Notes: generated from the sequence alone by a model not told the origin. Counted from the stretch's first letter, positions 36,478 through 46,137 are shown. The stretch: 64,000 bases of DNA from Bacteroidia bacterium (GCA_030429045.1 JAUIEA010000002.1:62001-126000), one strand, 5' to 3'. Numbers and translations are program-made.

Positions 36478-36899
36478 GGGTATTGGGTATTGGGTAATGG
36501 GTAATGGGTAATGGGTAAAAGGTATTGGGCCAAAATCAGGAGACGTGGAATATCTGGAATGCCTCACCAACCTGGATCTTTATCCTTGACCACGGAGGGG
36601 TCACATATCTGTAACCGAACCTCCAAACAAGAACTCGACCCTGGAAGGGTCGCATGTCAACCCTGAAAACAAATCCTCCTCTTTTCAAGAAGATGGTAAT
36701 GGGTAATGGGTATTGGGTATTGGGTATTGGGTATTGGGTAAAAGGTATTGGGCCAAAATCAGGAGACGTGGAACATCTGGAATGCCTCACCAACCTGGAT
36801 CTTTATCCTTGACCCCGGAGGGGTCACATATCTGTAACCGAACCTCCAAACAAGGACTCGACCCTGGAAGGGTCGCATGTCAACCCTGAAAACAAATCC
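36478..36899. repeat. Two-copy 223-bp repeat with GGGTATT/GGGTAAT runs
   Basis: Two nearly identical blocks lie 223 bp apart (the phrase GGCCAAAATCAGGAGACGTG starts at 36528 and 36751). Each begins with a run of GGGTATT/GGGTAAT heptamers and contains two hairpins with gga loops: TGACCCC-gga-GGGGTCA (the first copy has one mismatch, A for C) and CGACCCT-gga-AGGGTCG. The remaining gap to 37046 holds GACTCCTCCACT-type low-complexity sequence. No gene is seen. Confidence 0.9.
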
Positions 36900-37046
36900 C
36901 TTTTTTAGTAAGAAGTAATCAGCCTGACTCCACAAGAAAAGATGGATCAAGCAACCCTCTCTTCGACCCCTCCCCTCCTCGACTCCTCCACTAAATCCCC
37001 TGGAAGAAAGGCTGAAAGGATTCTACCAAACAAGCCGGATAGTTCA

Positions 37047-38534
37047 TTACTCCTTCACTACCCGAACGAATGCCTCTTGTTGATGGTTGGCGATCTTTAA
37101 AAGATAGACTCCTGCAGGTGCGTCAAACTCATAAGATAGTTCAGAGATATTCTGATCAGTTTTAGTTTCTAACAGCTTTCCATCCATTGTGAATAACGAA
37201 ACGCGCAACTCTTGCTGAGGCTCACTAAATGCAATTAATAAATGTCCTTTGGTTGGATTGGGATAGATGGAGAATAAATCGATAAATGAGTTTTCGATTA
37301 TTCCGACAGTTGGAAGACTATAGACCTGGACATATCCCGTATCATTAAAACTTCCTTTTGCTCCAATTCCAATAGTATTTACATCCGGCATACTTACTGA
37401 CCAACCCAACCAGTCGAGAGTCCCCCTCCCAATGATATCTTGCCCAATCTGTACCCAATCTGTACCATTCCAAGCCATGATATATACAAGTCCCGATTCT
37501 TTGCCATTTCCATGGTGCCCAAATGCTCCAATGGCAACGGTATTAGCATTCGGCATACTCACTGCTTGCCCTGTCAGGTCCCTTGCCGATTTCCCCAGAA
37601 TATCATGCCCCTTCTGAATCCAGGATTTCCCATTCCAGGTATATATCAGGACCCGCCCTGTATCACGCTCAGTTGCACCAATAAAATCTGCACCAATGGC
37701 TACCGTATTGCCATCTGGCATACTCACAGAATAACCCGCCCGAAAGCCAGCTGCTTTCCCATCGATATCCTGTCCTTGTTGCATCCATTCCTTGCCATTC
37801 CAATGAAATACACGAACATGACCTGAGTTCCTGCCATTGCCATCATTTAGATAAGCACCAATGGCTACCGTATGGGCATCCGGCATACTCACAGCATATC
37901 CGGATCGATCCCCTACTGCCTCTCCATCAATGTCAAGACCTTTTTGCCTCCAGGCTGTACCATCCCAGGTAAATATCCGCACATGTCCCGAACTAATCCC
38001 GGTCCCATCATTTTTATATGCTCCAATAGCTACTGTATTGGCATCCGGCATACTGACCGACCAGCCCGATCTGTCGCCTTCTGATTCACCATCAATATCT
38101 TGCCCTCTTTGCATCCACATTCGGCCATCCCAACTGTATATTCTCACATGCCCGGCTCTGTTGCCATTTCCCTTATTCCAGATGGCACCAATAGCCACTG
38201 TATTGGCATCCGGCATACTCACTGACCAACCTGAAACATCGGATGTCGCTTCTCCATCGATATCCTGACCTTTCTGTATCCACTCCTTCGTATTCCAGGT
38301 ATATACCCGCACATGCCCGGCATTCTCTTCACTACCATCATTCCAGATTGCACCGATTGCGATCGTATGAGCATCTGGCATACTGATTGAAGTTCCGGAC
38401 TCATCACCCAAGGCCTCACCCTCTATATCCTGACCAATTTGTATTTGAGCGGTTGAGATCAAAGAGCAACCAAGCATGGCCACCGACACGATAAAAGCAG
38501 TACTGATATGTCGAATTTTTAGGTTTAACTTCAT
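37047..38534 (-). CDS. Surface protein with seven tandem beta-propeller-like repeats and T9SS sorting domain
   Basis: A protein of 495 residues with signal peptide cleaved near STAQIQIG. Seven repeats of about 52 residues run from about 35 to 400; each contains GQDIDGEA, then SGWSVSMPDANTVAIGA, then GHVRVYTWNG and W.Q. This is the layout of FG-GAP-like propeller blades. The last 80 residues are a T9SS sorting domain (FSIYPNPTKGHLLIAF ... PAGVYLLKI). Seven blades would close one propeller. The frame opens upstream at 38618, but the ATG at 38534 is chosen from the signal peptide. The ligand is unknown. It begins the AT-rich block. Confidence 0.85.
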   Translation of the reverse strand: MKLNLKIRHISTAFIVSVAMLGCSLISTAQIQIGQDIEGEALGDESGTSISMPDAHTIAIGAIWNDGSEENAGHVRVYTWNTKEWIQKGQDIDGEATSDVSGWSVSMPDANTVAIGAIWNKGNGNRAGHVRIYSWDGRMWMQRGQDIDGESEGDRSGWSVSMPDANTVAIGAYKNDGTGISSGHVRIFTWDGTAWRQKGLDIDGEAVGDRSGYAVSMPDAHTVAIGAYLNDGNGRNSGHVRVFHWNGKEWMQQGQDIDGKAAGFRAGYSVSMPDGNTVAIGADFIGATERDTGRVLIYTWNGKSWIQKGHDILGKSARDLTGQAVSMPNANTVAIGAFGHHGNGKESGLVYIMAWNGTDWVQIGQDIIGRGTLDWLGWSVSMPDVNTIGIGAKGSFNDTGYVQVYSLPTVGIIENSFIDLFSIYPNPTKGHLLIAFSEPQQELRVSLFTMDGKLLETKTDQNISELSYEFDAPAGVYLLKIANHQQEAFVRVVKE

Positions 38535-38639
38535 GCTCCAAATATGTTTTCGTGTTGCATCATTCAAATATTGACACATTTTTTTAAATAGACTACAAAA
38601 CCAATAAGAAATAAACATAATATTCCGTTCTGGCAGTAA

Positions 38640-39269
38640 TTAATTTTCAATCAATCCATTTAAAAACACCTCACTGTCATCAAGATAATCATCAAATAAA
38701 TTCTCACCCGTATAAGTCAGTAACTGAATTGTACCATTATCATTTGAATAATAGTATCCATAATATGTAAATCGCATGCCTTGAATTGTACCTGACATCT
38801 GCATCATTAGAACTTTGATCCCATTTACGTTTCTATATTCTTCTTTAACTACCTCAATATCAGGTGCTACACTTTTGGCGTTTTCAATCGCTATCCCCTT
38901 TAATGTTTCAATTGGTATCTGCATTTTCTCCGAAATCAACATCGCATACAGGTCTCCACCCTTTTTCTGGAATTGAAACTCAAAGTCATCATTTTCTGAT
39001 CCTTTTGTAAATTTCCAACGCTTAGGATCAATCCATATTCCAACATTTAACCTCTTGCTCTTTACTAAAAATGTCGACTTTTCGTCCTTTACAAACTCCT
39101 TGTCATTTACTGTTATTTCAGAATTCTCAATGACATTATCATATAAGTACTTCCATGTACCATTCTCATAAAGAATCACTTCATCCCCAGTCTCTGTTAC
39201 AGCATTGATCTGTGCGTTTATCAACTGTACTGAAATCATTAACAATCCAGTTAAAATCAATTTTCTCAT
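38640..39269 (-). CDS. Exported protein of unknown function
   Basis: A 209-residue protein with signal peptide MRKLILTGLLMISVQLINA. Right after it comes AVTETGDEVILYENGTWKYL, a short motif found at the start of many Bacteroidota exported proteins. The rest is an alpha/beta domain (LNVGIWIDPKRWKF ... GIKVLMMQMSGTIQGMRFTY). No catalytic motif is seen. The upstream extension to 39347 is discarded because the signal peptide begins at 39269. The gene is AT-rich. Probably periplasmic or in the outer membrane. Confidence 0.7.
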   Translation of the reverse strand: MRKLILTGLLMISVQLINAQINAVTETGDEVILYENGTWKYLYDNVIENSEITVNDKEFVKDEKSTFLVKSKRLNVGIWIDPKRWKFTKGSENDDFEFQFQKKGGDLYAMLISEKMQIPIETLKGIAIENAKSVAPDIEVVKEEYRNVNGIKVLMMQMSGTIQGMRFTYYGYYYSNDNGTIQLLTYTGENLFDDYLDDSEVFLNGLIEN

Positions 39270-39470
39270 AATTTGAAATATTAATTGTTTCAAAAAGCCT
39301 GTCCTTTCAATATATGCGTATTGGATAGCCCAGCTTACACACAACACAGATCGAGACGTAATAGTAATGATTAGGGGCCAATGTCATTCCCCGTGTTGTT
39401 AGCAGTCGTTTATTTCCATATCTAATCCGTTTGAAATTTTCAAAATGACATTCTTAGTTCCAATCATTAA
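39270..39470. other. Spacer without recognised signal
   Basis: About 200 bp, AT-rich, between two leftward exported-protein genes. No repeat or hairpin stands out. Confidence 0.4.
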
Positions 39471-40427
39471 CTAGAAGCAGACATCCCCTTCTATTCCATA
39501 TATCTCAAAGAATGCATTACCAAGCTCATTACGCAGGATCCTTTCCTTTTTATCTAATTCTTCACCAAGCATCCTATTTTCACGCGTCAAAATGACAAGT
39601 TCGCGTGCCGCGACTATCGCTGGATCTTCGCTTTCTTGAATTGCATTCCACCCTAAGCTCACTATAGAATCACGCTTTCTGGCGAACGCAACAAGACTAC
39701 TAATCTTGTTGCTGTTTTCGCCTCCATAGACTGCCTCCAGGAATTCTTTCCCACTCCTGCCACAATAAACTTTTGTGAATAATGGATCACTATCATTTAG
39801 CCAATGGTGAGCCCGGGTGAGGTGGTCCACAAAAAAGGCTCTCCCAAATAAATTGTCACTTATTGGATAACTTGACATCGATTTGTAGTTTTCCAATATT
39901 TTGATGGCTTGCTCGCGATTCTCCCTGGTTTCATTCGGATCGCACGATCGCACAATATGAACTGCCGCATCCAACAAAACAAGTCCCCCAGTTGAGTGAA
40001 ATTGTATCCTAGTTTCGTGTCGACTACGTTCCTCGGCCAGGTCCTTGATTCGATCCCAAAGGTTGTTGTACTTCTTTCCAAGTTTCTTGTCCCCCATCAC
40101 ACGGTTCTTGAATACCGTTTCTACTTCTGTCTTCTGCACGATCAGCATTGTGTCTTTAAGGTCATTCAAGTCAGCGAAAGTTGCCTTTTGGTCTTTCTCC
40201 AGTCTGAATATTGTTTCCTGGAATTGAGGCCATTCAGTCTGCCAATTCGGTCCCAGATTCTCTTTCCAGATGATCAATGTATTTGTGAGCTCCTCAATTT
40301 TGATCGGAATCTTGATATCGCGCTCAAACTCCAGATATGCCTTTGTAAAAAATGGACTTGTCGTTGTCTCTTGTGCGTGGAGGTGGAAAGACAAAAGGCC
40401 AAGGATAAAGAAGGGAAGTATTTTCAT
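39471..40427 (-). CDS. Exported helical protein resembling the helical domain of S46 peptidases
   Basis: A protein of 318 residues with signal peptide MKILPFFILGLLSFHLHAQ. The rest is almost all helical. The C-terminal segment (AIQESEDPAIVAARELVILT ... GNAFFEIYG.EGDVCF) reads like the stretch of dipeptidyl-peptidase 7/11 (family S46) just before its C-terminal catalytic half, where relatives continue YGT..PDATF. The preceding 200 residues fit the alpha-helical lid of those enzymes. The catalytic Ser/His/Asp parts are absent. It could be an excised lid domain acting alone, a remnant, or an unrelated helical protein. AT-rich, with its own signal peptide. Confidence 0.55.
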   Translation of the reverse strand: MKILPFFILGLLSFHLHAQETTTSPFFTKAYLEFERDIKIPIKIEELTNTLIIWKENLGPNWQTEWPQFQETIFRLEKDQKATFADLNDLKDTMLIVQKTEVETVFKNRVMGDKKLGKKYNNLWDRIKDLAEERSRHETRIQFHSTGGLVLLDAAVHIVRSCDPNETRENREQAIKILENYKSMSSYPISDNLFGRAFFVDHLTRAHHWLNDSDPLFTKVYCGRSGKEFLEAVYGGENSNKISSLVAFARKRDSIVSLGWNAIQESEDPAIVAARELVILTRENRMLGEELDKKERILRNELGNAFFEIYGIEGDVCF

Positions 40428-40517
40428 ATCTGTGGTTTTCAGTGACTGCTAACGGTTAGTACATGCGGCGTGCGACGTTAGGAGCATGATCGTCATGTAC
40501 ATTGTTGTGTAGCGTAA

Positions 40518-41225
40518 TCACTTTTTCTCTATTTCGAATTTGACTTCTGCTTTACTCTCTACTTTGATTTTCTCAAATTCAACAGATATACTTTCATATT
40601 CTTGTTTAGCCTTTGAGTACTCATAAATTTCAATTCCCGCAACTCTGCCTTGTAGAGCATTAACAATGTTCGTTTGCAAATCCGAAATAAAAATGGCATT
40701 TCCTATTTCTTGATTCAAGGGTTTTATCATGGCTTCTGCTTGTAGTTTTGCCTTCTGTACTGCTTTAGATTTGAGTTCAAGTTTCAATTCTTCAATTTTT
40801 GAGTATTCAGTTCGCTCTAAATCAACATTGGAAATCCCAATTCCCTCCAATTCGTAAATTACTCTACCTGCAGTTTTGGCATCAAATACTGTTAGTTCAT
40901 AGGATTTCGCTTTTAATATATCTTGCTTTTTTAGAAAGTACTTTTTAAAATTGCTTGACAAATCCGAAAGTACAAGTTGGTTATTTAATTCAATACCAGC
41001 AGCGGTTAATTTATTTGTCATTAATTGTTCCAATTCTTCTACTGTTTGCCTCCCCTTTGTGTCGCTCTCGGATATTAAAATTGAGAGGTATATTCTATCT
41101 GGAGTTACGAGTGTATCTACTTTTGCGGTAGTTTCAACAAAAGGTTGGTCAATAAAATTCTTGGTCTGTCCAATTGCAGTTGAGCAAATGGTTATCAATC
41201 CAATTAGTAATAATATTCTATTCAT
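40518..41225 (-). CDS. SIMPL-domain (DUF541) exported protein
   Basis: A 235-residue protein with signal peptide MNRILLLIGLITICSTAIG. The mature part fits the SIMPL/DUF541 family: FVETTAKVDTLVTPDRIYLS, ILISESDTKGRQTVEELE and the helix KLELKSKAVQKAKLQAEAMI. Members are periplasmic or outer-membrane proteins of unclear role. The C-terminal region is rich in Lys and Glu. It is AT-rich like its two neighbours and transcribed in the same direction. Confidence 0.8.
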   Translation of the reverse strand: MNRILLLIGLITICSTAIGQTKNFIDQPFVETTAKVDTLVTPDRIYLSILISESDTKGRQTVEELEQLMTNKLTAAGIELNNQLVLSDLSSNFKKYFLKKQDILKAKSYELTVFDAKTAGRVIYELEGIGISNVDLERTEYSKIEELKLELKSKAVQKAKLQAEAMIKPLNQEIGNAIFISDLQTNIVNALQGRVAGIEIYEYSKAKQEYESISVEFEKIKVESKAEVKFEIEKK

Positions 41226-42772
41226 TTAAGTTATTTTTTATGCTACACAACTCCCTTATACCCGCTACATTCCCGTATCAATCTTTCGCTTTTTTAGACC
41301 TCAAGGATTGTTATCCACACTGAAAAAACCCATAACACTATCACTCAGTCACTGAAAGGCACTTCCCGAAGGCCCTGCTGAAAAGCAGCAGGTATGTCAG
41401 CAGCCACTTGCGTGTCCTGTTGTGGCAATACTGAATTCTCCTCCTGGATGGAGGATATGCCGGATCGTACACCTGAAGTCGGGACACCGACAGTGGTTCC
41501 GGAAGGGGGAAGCGATAGATCTTTATCTATCCCTTTGGTAAATAGTGTTCCTTCTTGCTGGCCGAATTCTGGCGTTTAGCTTTCCACTGGACAAAATCCT
41601 GCAGATCGTTGCACCTCGCTCTCGGAGCCCGTCATCCTGGATATCCTTCGTAAAATACAACACTGGGTGAATTTTTCCAAGTAGCCTGGGTGAGCAACAG
41701 AAACAGACTGTGGAAGGCAACTCATCGCTCCTGAATGCATCATTCCTCTCATGGAGGGCAGCAGGCCACCTTGACCCCGTATGAGGTGCCCGCTGAAGCC
41801 GGATCAGACCTGCTAATCATTCGCAGAATGCAGGTTTATGAAGTATCGATCTCCTATCTATGAAGTATAGATGAAGTAGGGATGAAGTATATATCAAGTA
41901 TGTATGAAGTATATAAACCTGCTTGAAGGACCCCCATTGGAGTGCTCTGACAGGACGTTTGAAGTACCCTGGGGATACTAGTGCCCACTGGAAGGGTTAA
42001 ACGCTAAGACGCCAAAACACGAATGCATGTCAGACGAGGTCTGGATGAACATTTGAATGCCACAAAGACACCATGACACAAAGCATCACCAAGGATGCTT
42101 TCCACAAACTAAACTCTGTGCAACTCCGCGCCCTCTGTGGTTTTCAGGACATAGTGACGTAGAGACTGAGGGACAAAGTGAAAAGATAATCTTTGGACTT
42201 CAAGGATTACTTCGTGCTCTACCCTCCACTTCAGAAGAACCCCAAACTCTCCAGCCCTCTTTTTATATCATCAGAAGAAGCCCCTGAGTGACTCAGTGGT
42301 AAATGAAGACAGTGAGACTTTAAGACGATGAGACTGAGCGAAGAAAATGCCAACCAGAATCTCTTTGCGCCTTCAAATTTTTCGCGCACTTGCGCCCTGA
42401 CGATCAGCTTTGGAGAAAAATTGAGTTTTAGACTCACTGCCCTCTTTGGTTTTCAGGACGTAGAGACTGAGGGACAAAGTGAAAAGATAATCTTTGGACT
42501 TCCAGGATTTCTTAGTGCTCTACCCTCCAATGCAGAAGAACCCCAAACTCTCTAGACCACTTTCTATATCACCAAAATAAGCACCTGAGTGCCTTAGTGG
42601 TGAACACCAATCAGGCATTGACACCTGGCGAATCGCAAAAAGCGAACAGCCAACGCCTCCTCCTCCCCTCCTCGACCCCTCGACTCCTCCCCTCATTTTG
42701 ACAATAAGATGACAACCAAAAATCGGCTTTGGCAGTGAAAGGTCGGTCCTTTGTAGTTCAATACAATACAGG
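41226..42772. repeat. 1.5-kb gene-free region with tandem and direct repeats
   Basis: No credible gene. At about 41837-41925 an 11-bp unit like ATGAAGTATAG recurs about six times imperfectly. Two direct repeats of about 165-170 bp follow at 42131-42305 and 42440-42604; both start CCCTCT.TGGTTTTCAGGAC and share AGACTGAGGGACAAAGTGAA and ACCCCAAACTCTC. A perfect 7-bp stem GATAGAT-cttt-ATCTATC is at 41513-41530. The end (42655-42700) holds CTCCTCGACCCCTCGACTCC low-complexity DNA. Confidence 0.75.
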
Positions 42773-44059
42773 ATGATGAAACAGCTATACCTCCTTTCCA
42801 CACTACTGTTGATCAGCTTTGGCCTCCAGGCCCAGGTCTTTGTCGAACTGGCCTGCGGTGCCAACTATGCCAACCAGGCCTACTACCGCCTGTCGGACGA
42901 TCAAACCACCACCCTGACCAATCCGAGTTGGGACCTCGCCTTTACAGCCGTCGGATTTCAGGATGCCGGCATCCTCATCAACGAGTCATCCGCATCCTCC
43001 TTTACCGCTCCCCTTCCCGAGTTTGAGGCCTATGCTGCCGGGGTAGAATTCTTCGACGACTTCATCGATCCGGCATCCCTGGAAGATCGTCGCTACAACC
43101 AAGAGAAGAACTGGCTGAACGGCGCCCTCAACACCGACAAGGACCCGATGAACCCCTTTGATTTCGGCTGGGGACAGTACGACCCCATGACCAACAAGGT
43201 CATCGGTAACAAAGTATGGGTCTTCAAGCTGCGCAACGGGGCTTACAAGAAATTCATGGTCGACTCTGTCGTCCTTACCACCTACTACATCCGTTGGGCT
43301 GATCTGGATGGATCCAACCTGCAAACCTTGGCCATCAACAAAAGTGATCACATGGATGCCGGATTTGCCTACCTCTCCATCCAGAACAATCAGATCCTGA
43401 CTGATCCACCCAAGGACTGGGACTTCTTCTGGGGTCGCCACACCACACCGCTGGATGATGGCAATGGTGGCATCATCGAGTATATGGTCACCGGCGTGCT
43501 GACAGGCCCGGGCATCCAGGTCGCCGAAGCCGATGGCGTCGATGTCCTGGAAGTGGATTACATCGAGGGCAATTATGCCGACTCCCTGTCTTCCGATCCC
43601 AACACCATCGGCAATGACTGGAAGTATTACGACTTCTCCACCGGATGGAATATCGATTTCGATCGCGCCTTTTTTGTCAAAACCCGCGATGACCATGTCT
43701 GGAAGGTGATCATCATCGACTTTGAGGGCAGCTCGACCGGGAACATGGTCTTTGAAAAGACCGACCTCGGCGTGATCAGCGCTCTGGAGCCCGTCCAGCC
43801 TTCGGCCTACAGCATCCAGGCCGGACCGAATCCGGCCCGCCCCGGCGATCCACTGATGGTCGACTGGACCGGTGAGGCCGGACCTGCCACCTTCACCCTG
43901 GTCGACCTGCAGGGCCGCCAGGTCTGGTCGACAACCACTCAGCTCACCCCCGGATTCCAGCAGATCAACAACACACCTGCGCACCTGATCCCGGGTATGT
44001 ACGTCCTTCAGGTCCGCCAGGGCAATGGCCTCTGGGTGGGTCAATGGATCATCCGCTAA
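42773..44059 (+). CDS. HmuY-like haem-binding surface protein with T9SS sorting domain
   Basis: A protein of 428 residues with signal peptide MMKQLYLLSTLLLISFGLQA. HmuY-family traits: YYRLSDDQTTTLTNPSWDLAF at the start of the fold, repeated use of WDLAF/WDFFW/WNIDFDRAFFVKTRDD, and the final FEGSSTGNMVFEKTDL. The last 80 residues are a T9SS sorting domain (IQAGPNPARPGDPL ... LIPGMYVLQVRQG), so it is exported to the cell surface. HmuY of Porphyromonas captures haem for its TonB receptor; here a receptor gene follows 14 bp downstream, which supports the role. Haem ligands cannot be assigned with certainty. Confidence 0.75.
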   Translation: MMKQLYLLSTLLLISFGLQAQVFVELACGANYANQAYYRLSDDQTTTLTNPSWDLAFTAVGFQDAGILINESSASSFTAPLPEFEAYAAGVEFFDDFIDPASLEDRRYNQEKNWLNGALNTDKDPMNPFDFGWGQYDPMTNKVIGNKVWVFKLRNGAYKKFMVDSVVLTTYYIRWADLDGSNLQTLAINKSDHMDAGFAYLSIQNNQILTDPPKDWDFFWGRHTTPLDDGNGGIIEYMVTGVLTGPGIQVAEADGVDVLEVDYIEGNYADSLSSDPNTIGNDWKYYDFSTGWNIDFDRAFFVKTRDDHVWKVIIIDFEGSSTGNMVFEKTDLGVISALEPVQPSAYSIQAGPNPARPGDPLMVDWTGEAGPATFTLVDLQGRQVWSTTTQLTPGFQQINNTPAHLIPGMYVLQVRQGNGLWVGQWIIR

Positions 44060-44073
44060 ACGATATCACGGGC

Positions 44074-46137
44074 ATGCGCATACTGACCTTCCTGATCCTG
44101 CTCCTCTCTGGTACAGCTGTCGCCCAGCACATGGCCGACAGCGTCACCTGGAACCTGGACCTCACCAACATCGTGGTCACGGCTCAGTATGCACCCACTG
44201 ACGCCCGATCAGCCATTCACCCCATCCGCACCCTGGATCGTCGGGAGATCGCCCGCCGTTTTTCCTCCACCCTCGATGAGGTACTGGCCTACGATGGCGG
44301 TATCCGCATTCGTCAGGATATGATCCTGGGCAGTGCCCTCAGCCTCCAGGGCCAGGATGGACAGGGCATCAAGATCCTCCTGGATGGTGTACCCGTGATC
44401 GGCCGCATGAACGGCAACGTGGATATGGGGCAATTACCCCTCCATCAGATCGATCGGATCGAGATCGTCGAAGGACCGCTTTCGGTACAATACGGCACAG
44501 ATGCCCTGGGTGGGGTGATCAACCTGATCACCAAACCCTCCCAACTGAAGGCCTGGGAGACCAGCCTGCGCACCAGCTATGAATCCCTGGGCGAAACCCG
44601 GGTAGACGCCTCGCTGGGTCATTGGGTCAATCCCGATCTCCTGGTCCGGGCGGAAGGTGGCTTCCTCCGCTTTGACGGCTGGGGCGGACTGACGGACAGT
44701 CGGGACCAGCTCTGGAATCCGAAGGACCAATGGTATGCGGGCGCCAATGTGCGGTATAACACCTCGCCCGAAGGCAGCATCCGGTATCGGTTTCACCAGA
44801 TGAATGAGGTGATCACCAACCTGGGGGAGTTGCGAAGGCCCCAGTTCAAACCCTATGCCTTTGACGACACCTATTATACCAATCGTCAGGATCATACCCT
44901 CCACTGGAATCGCACCTGGAACCAGGACAAATTGTACAGCGAAGTCATCGGCAGCTACAACCACTGGGACCGCATCAAGGAACGGGTGCGGACGGATATG
45001 ACCTCCGGCGATGGTGATCCCATCCTGGGCGAACAAGACACCAACGATCTGACTGGTCTCCACCTTCGCGCGACAATGGCCACAAGATTTGCCGGTCAAT
45101 GGAACGGGATGATCGGCACCGAAAATCGCTGGGACATCGCCTCTGGCAACCGAATCATCGATCCAAACGAAAGTAAGATCGGCTACAGCCGGATCGAAGA
45201 TTACGCTGTGTTTGGCAGCCTGCGTTACGAGCCCTTCCATTGGCTGAACCTGGAAGGCGGTATGCGCTGGACCTACAATGAGCGGTTTCCCTCTCCGGTT
45301 GTCCCGTCCTTCCACGTTCGCAGTGCCCTGGCGCCTGGATGGACCTTGCGGGCTTCTTACGCCCGGGGTTTTCGAGCCCCGACCGCCAAGGAGCTCTACT
45401 TTGAATTCGTGGATGCCAACCATTTCATCCTCGGCACTCCTGACCTGAAACCCGAAACCTCGGACAATGTGCAGCTTTCCCTGAATTGGGAAAAAGAGCA
45501 ACGAGACCTCGATTGCTCCGTTCGAGTCAATGGCTTCTACAATGATGTCCGCGACAAGATCGATATCTACGAATACTATGTCAAGGATGGTGTTCGAGTT
45601 CCTGCCCGGGGGGATACGACTACCCTGCAATTCGCCTATTTCAATTACGACCGCTTCCAGAATGTCGGCTCACAGGTCCAGGGCAAGATCCACTGGCAGG
45701 CATTTACCCTGCAGGCCAGCCTGATGACCAATGGCTACGTCCAGCCGGAACACAGAAACGACCCGGGCGTACCCCGGATGACCTGGGCCAATGAGGTGGG
45801 CTGGGACCTGAACTGGCAGTGGCAGAAAGCCAATGCCTCCGTCAGTGTCATGGGCCGGTATTACGACCAGCTGGTCACCTTTTATCCAGAGCCGGATAAT
45901 GGCGAATCCGTCGTCCGCCGCCGGGTGCAGGATGGGTTCACCCTTCTGGACTGTATGCTCGGCAAGTCCTTCTTCGATCAGCGCCTCCGACTGAATGTCG
46001 GAGCCCGCAACCTCCTCAACATCCGCCAGACCGGCGTACTCGACACGGGCGCCAGCCTGCAACACAACAGTGGCAGTGGCACCATCCCCGTCAGCGCAGG
46101 CAGGACCTGGGTGGTGGGGCTGGAGTGGCGAGGGTAA
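44074..46137 (+). CDS. TonB-dependent outer-membrane receptor, probably for haem
   Basis: A 687-residue receptor with signal peptide MRILTFLILLLSGTAVAQH. The plug domain (about 30-150) shows NIVVTAQYAPTDARSAIHPI (TonB-box region), LQGQDGQGIKILLDGVPVIG and IEIVEGPLSVQYGTDALGGVINLIT. The barrel fills the rest, with the conserved YARGFRAPTAKELYFEF and the terminal LNVGARNLLNIRQTG ... GRTWVVGLEW. Size and the partner fit the HmuR class, importing haem captured by the HmuY-like protein. An ATG at 44044 overlapping the upstream gene is less likely. Its last 58 bp are duplicated at 48653. Confidence 0.9.
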   Translation: MRILTFLILLLSGTAVAQHMADSVTWNLDLTNIVVTAQYAPTDARSAIHPIRTLDRREIARRFSSTLDEVLAYDGGIRIRQDMILGSALSLQGQDGQGIKILLDGVPVIGRMNGNVDMGQLPLHQIDRIEIVEGPLSVQYGTDALGGVINLITKPSQLKAWETSLRTSYESLGETRVDASLGHWVNPDLLVRAEGGFLRFDGWGGLTDSRDQLWNPKDQWYAGANVRYNTSPEGSIRYRFHQMNEVITNLGELRRPQFKPYAFDDTYYTNRQDHTLHWNRTWNQDKLYSEVIGSYNHWDRIKERVRTDMTSGDGDPILGEQDTNDLTGLHLRATMATRFAGQWNGMIGTENRWDIASGNRIIDPNESKIGYSRIEDYAVFGSLRYEPFHWLNLEGGMRWTYNERFPSPVVPSFHVRSALAPGWTLRASYARGFRAPTAKELYFEFVDANHFILGTPDLKPETSDNVQLSLNWEKEQRDLDCSVRVNGFYNDVRDKIDIYEYYVKDGVRVPARGDTTTLQFAYFNYDRFQNVGSQVQGKIHWQAFTLQASLMTNGYVQPEHRNDPGVPRMTWANEVGWDLNWQWQKANASVSVMGRYYDQLVTFYPEPDNGESVVRRRVQDGFTLLDCMLGKSFFDQRLRLNVGARNLLNIRQTGVLDTGASLQHNSGSGTIPVSAGRTWVVGLEWRG

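Noticed and set aside
36478-36525. Telomere-like GGGTATT repeat suggesting a replicon end
   Set aside because: The runs are short, imperfect and internal, with core genes on both sides.
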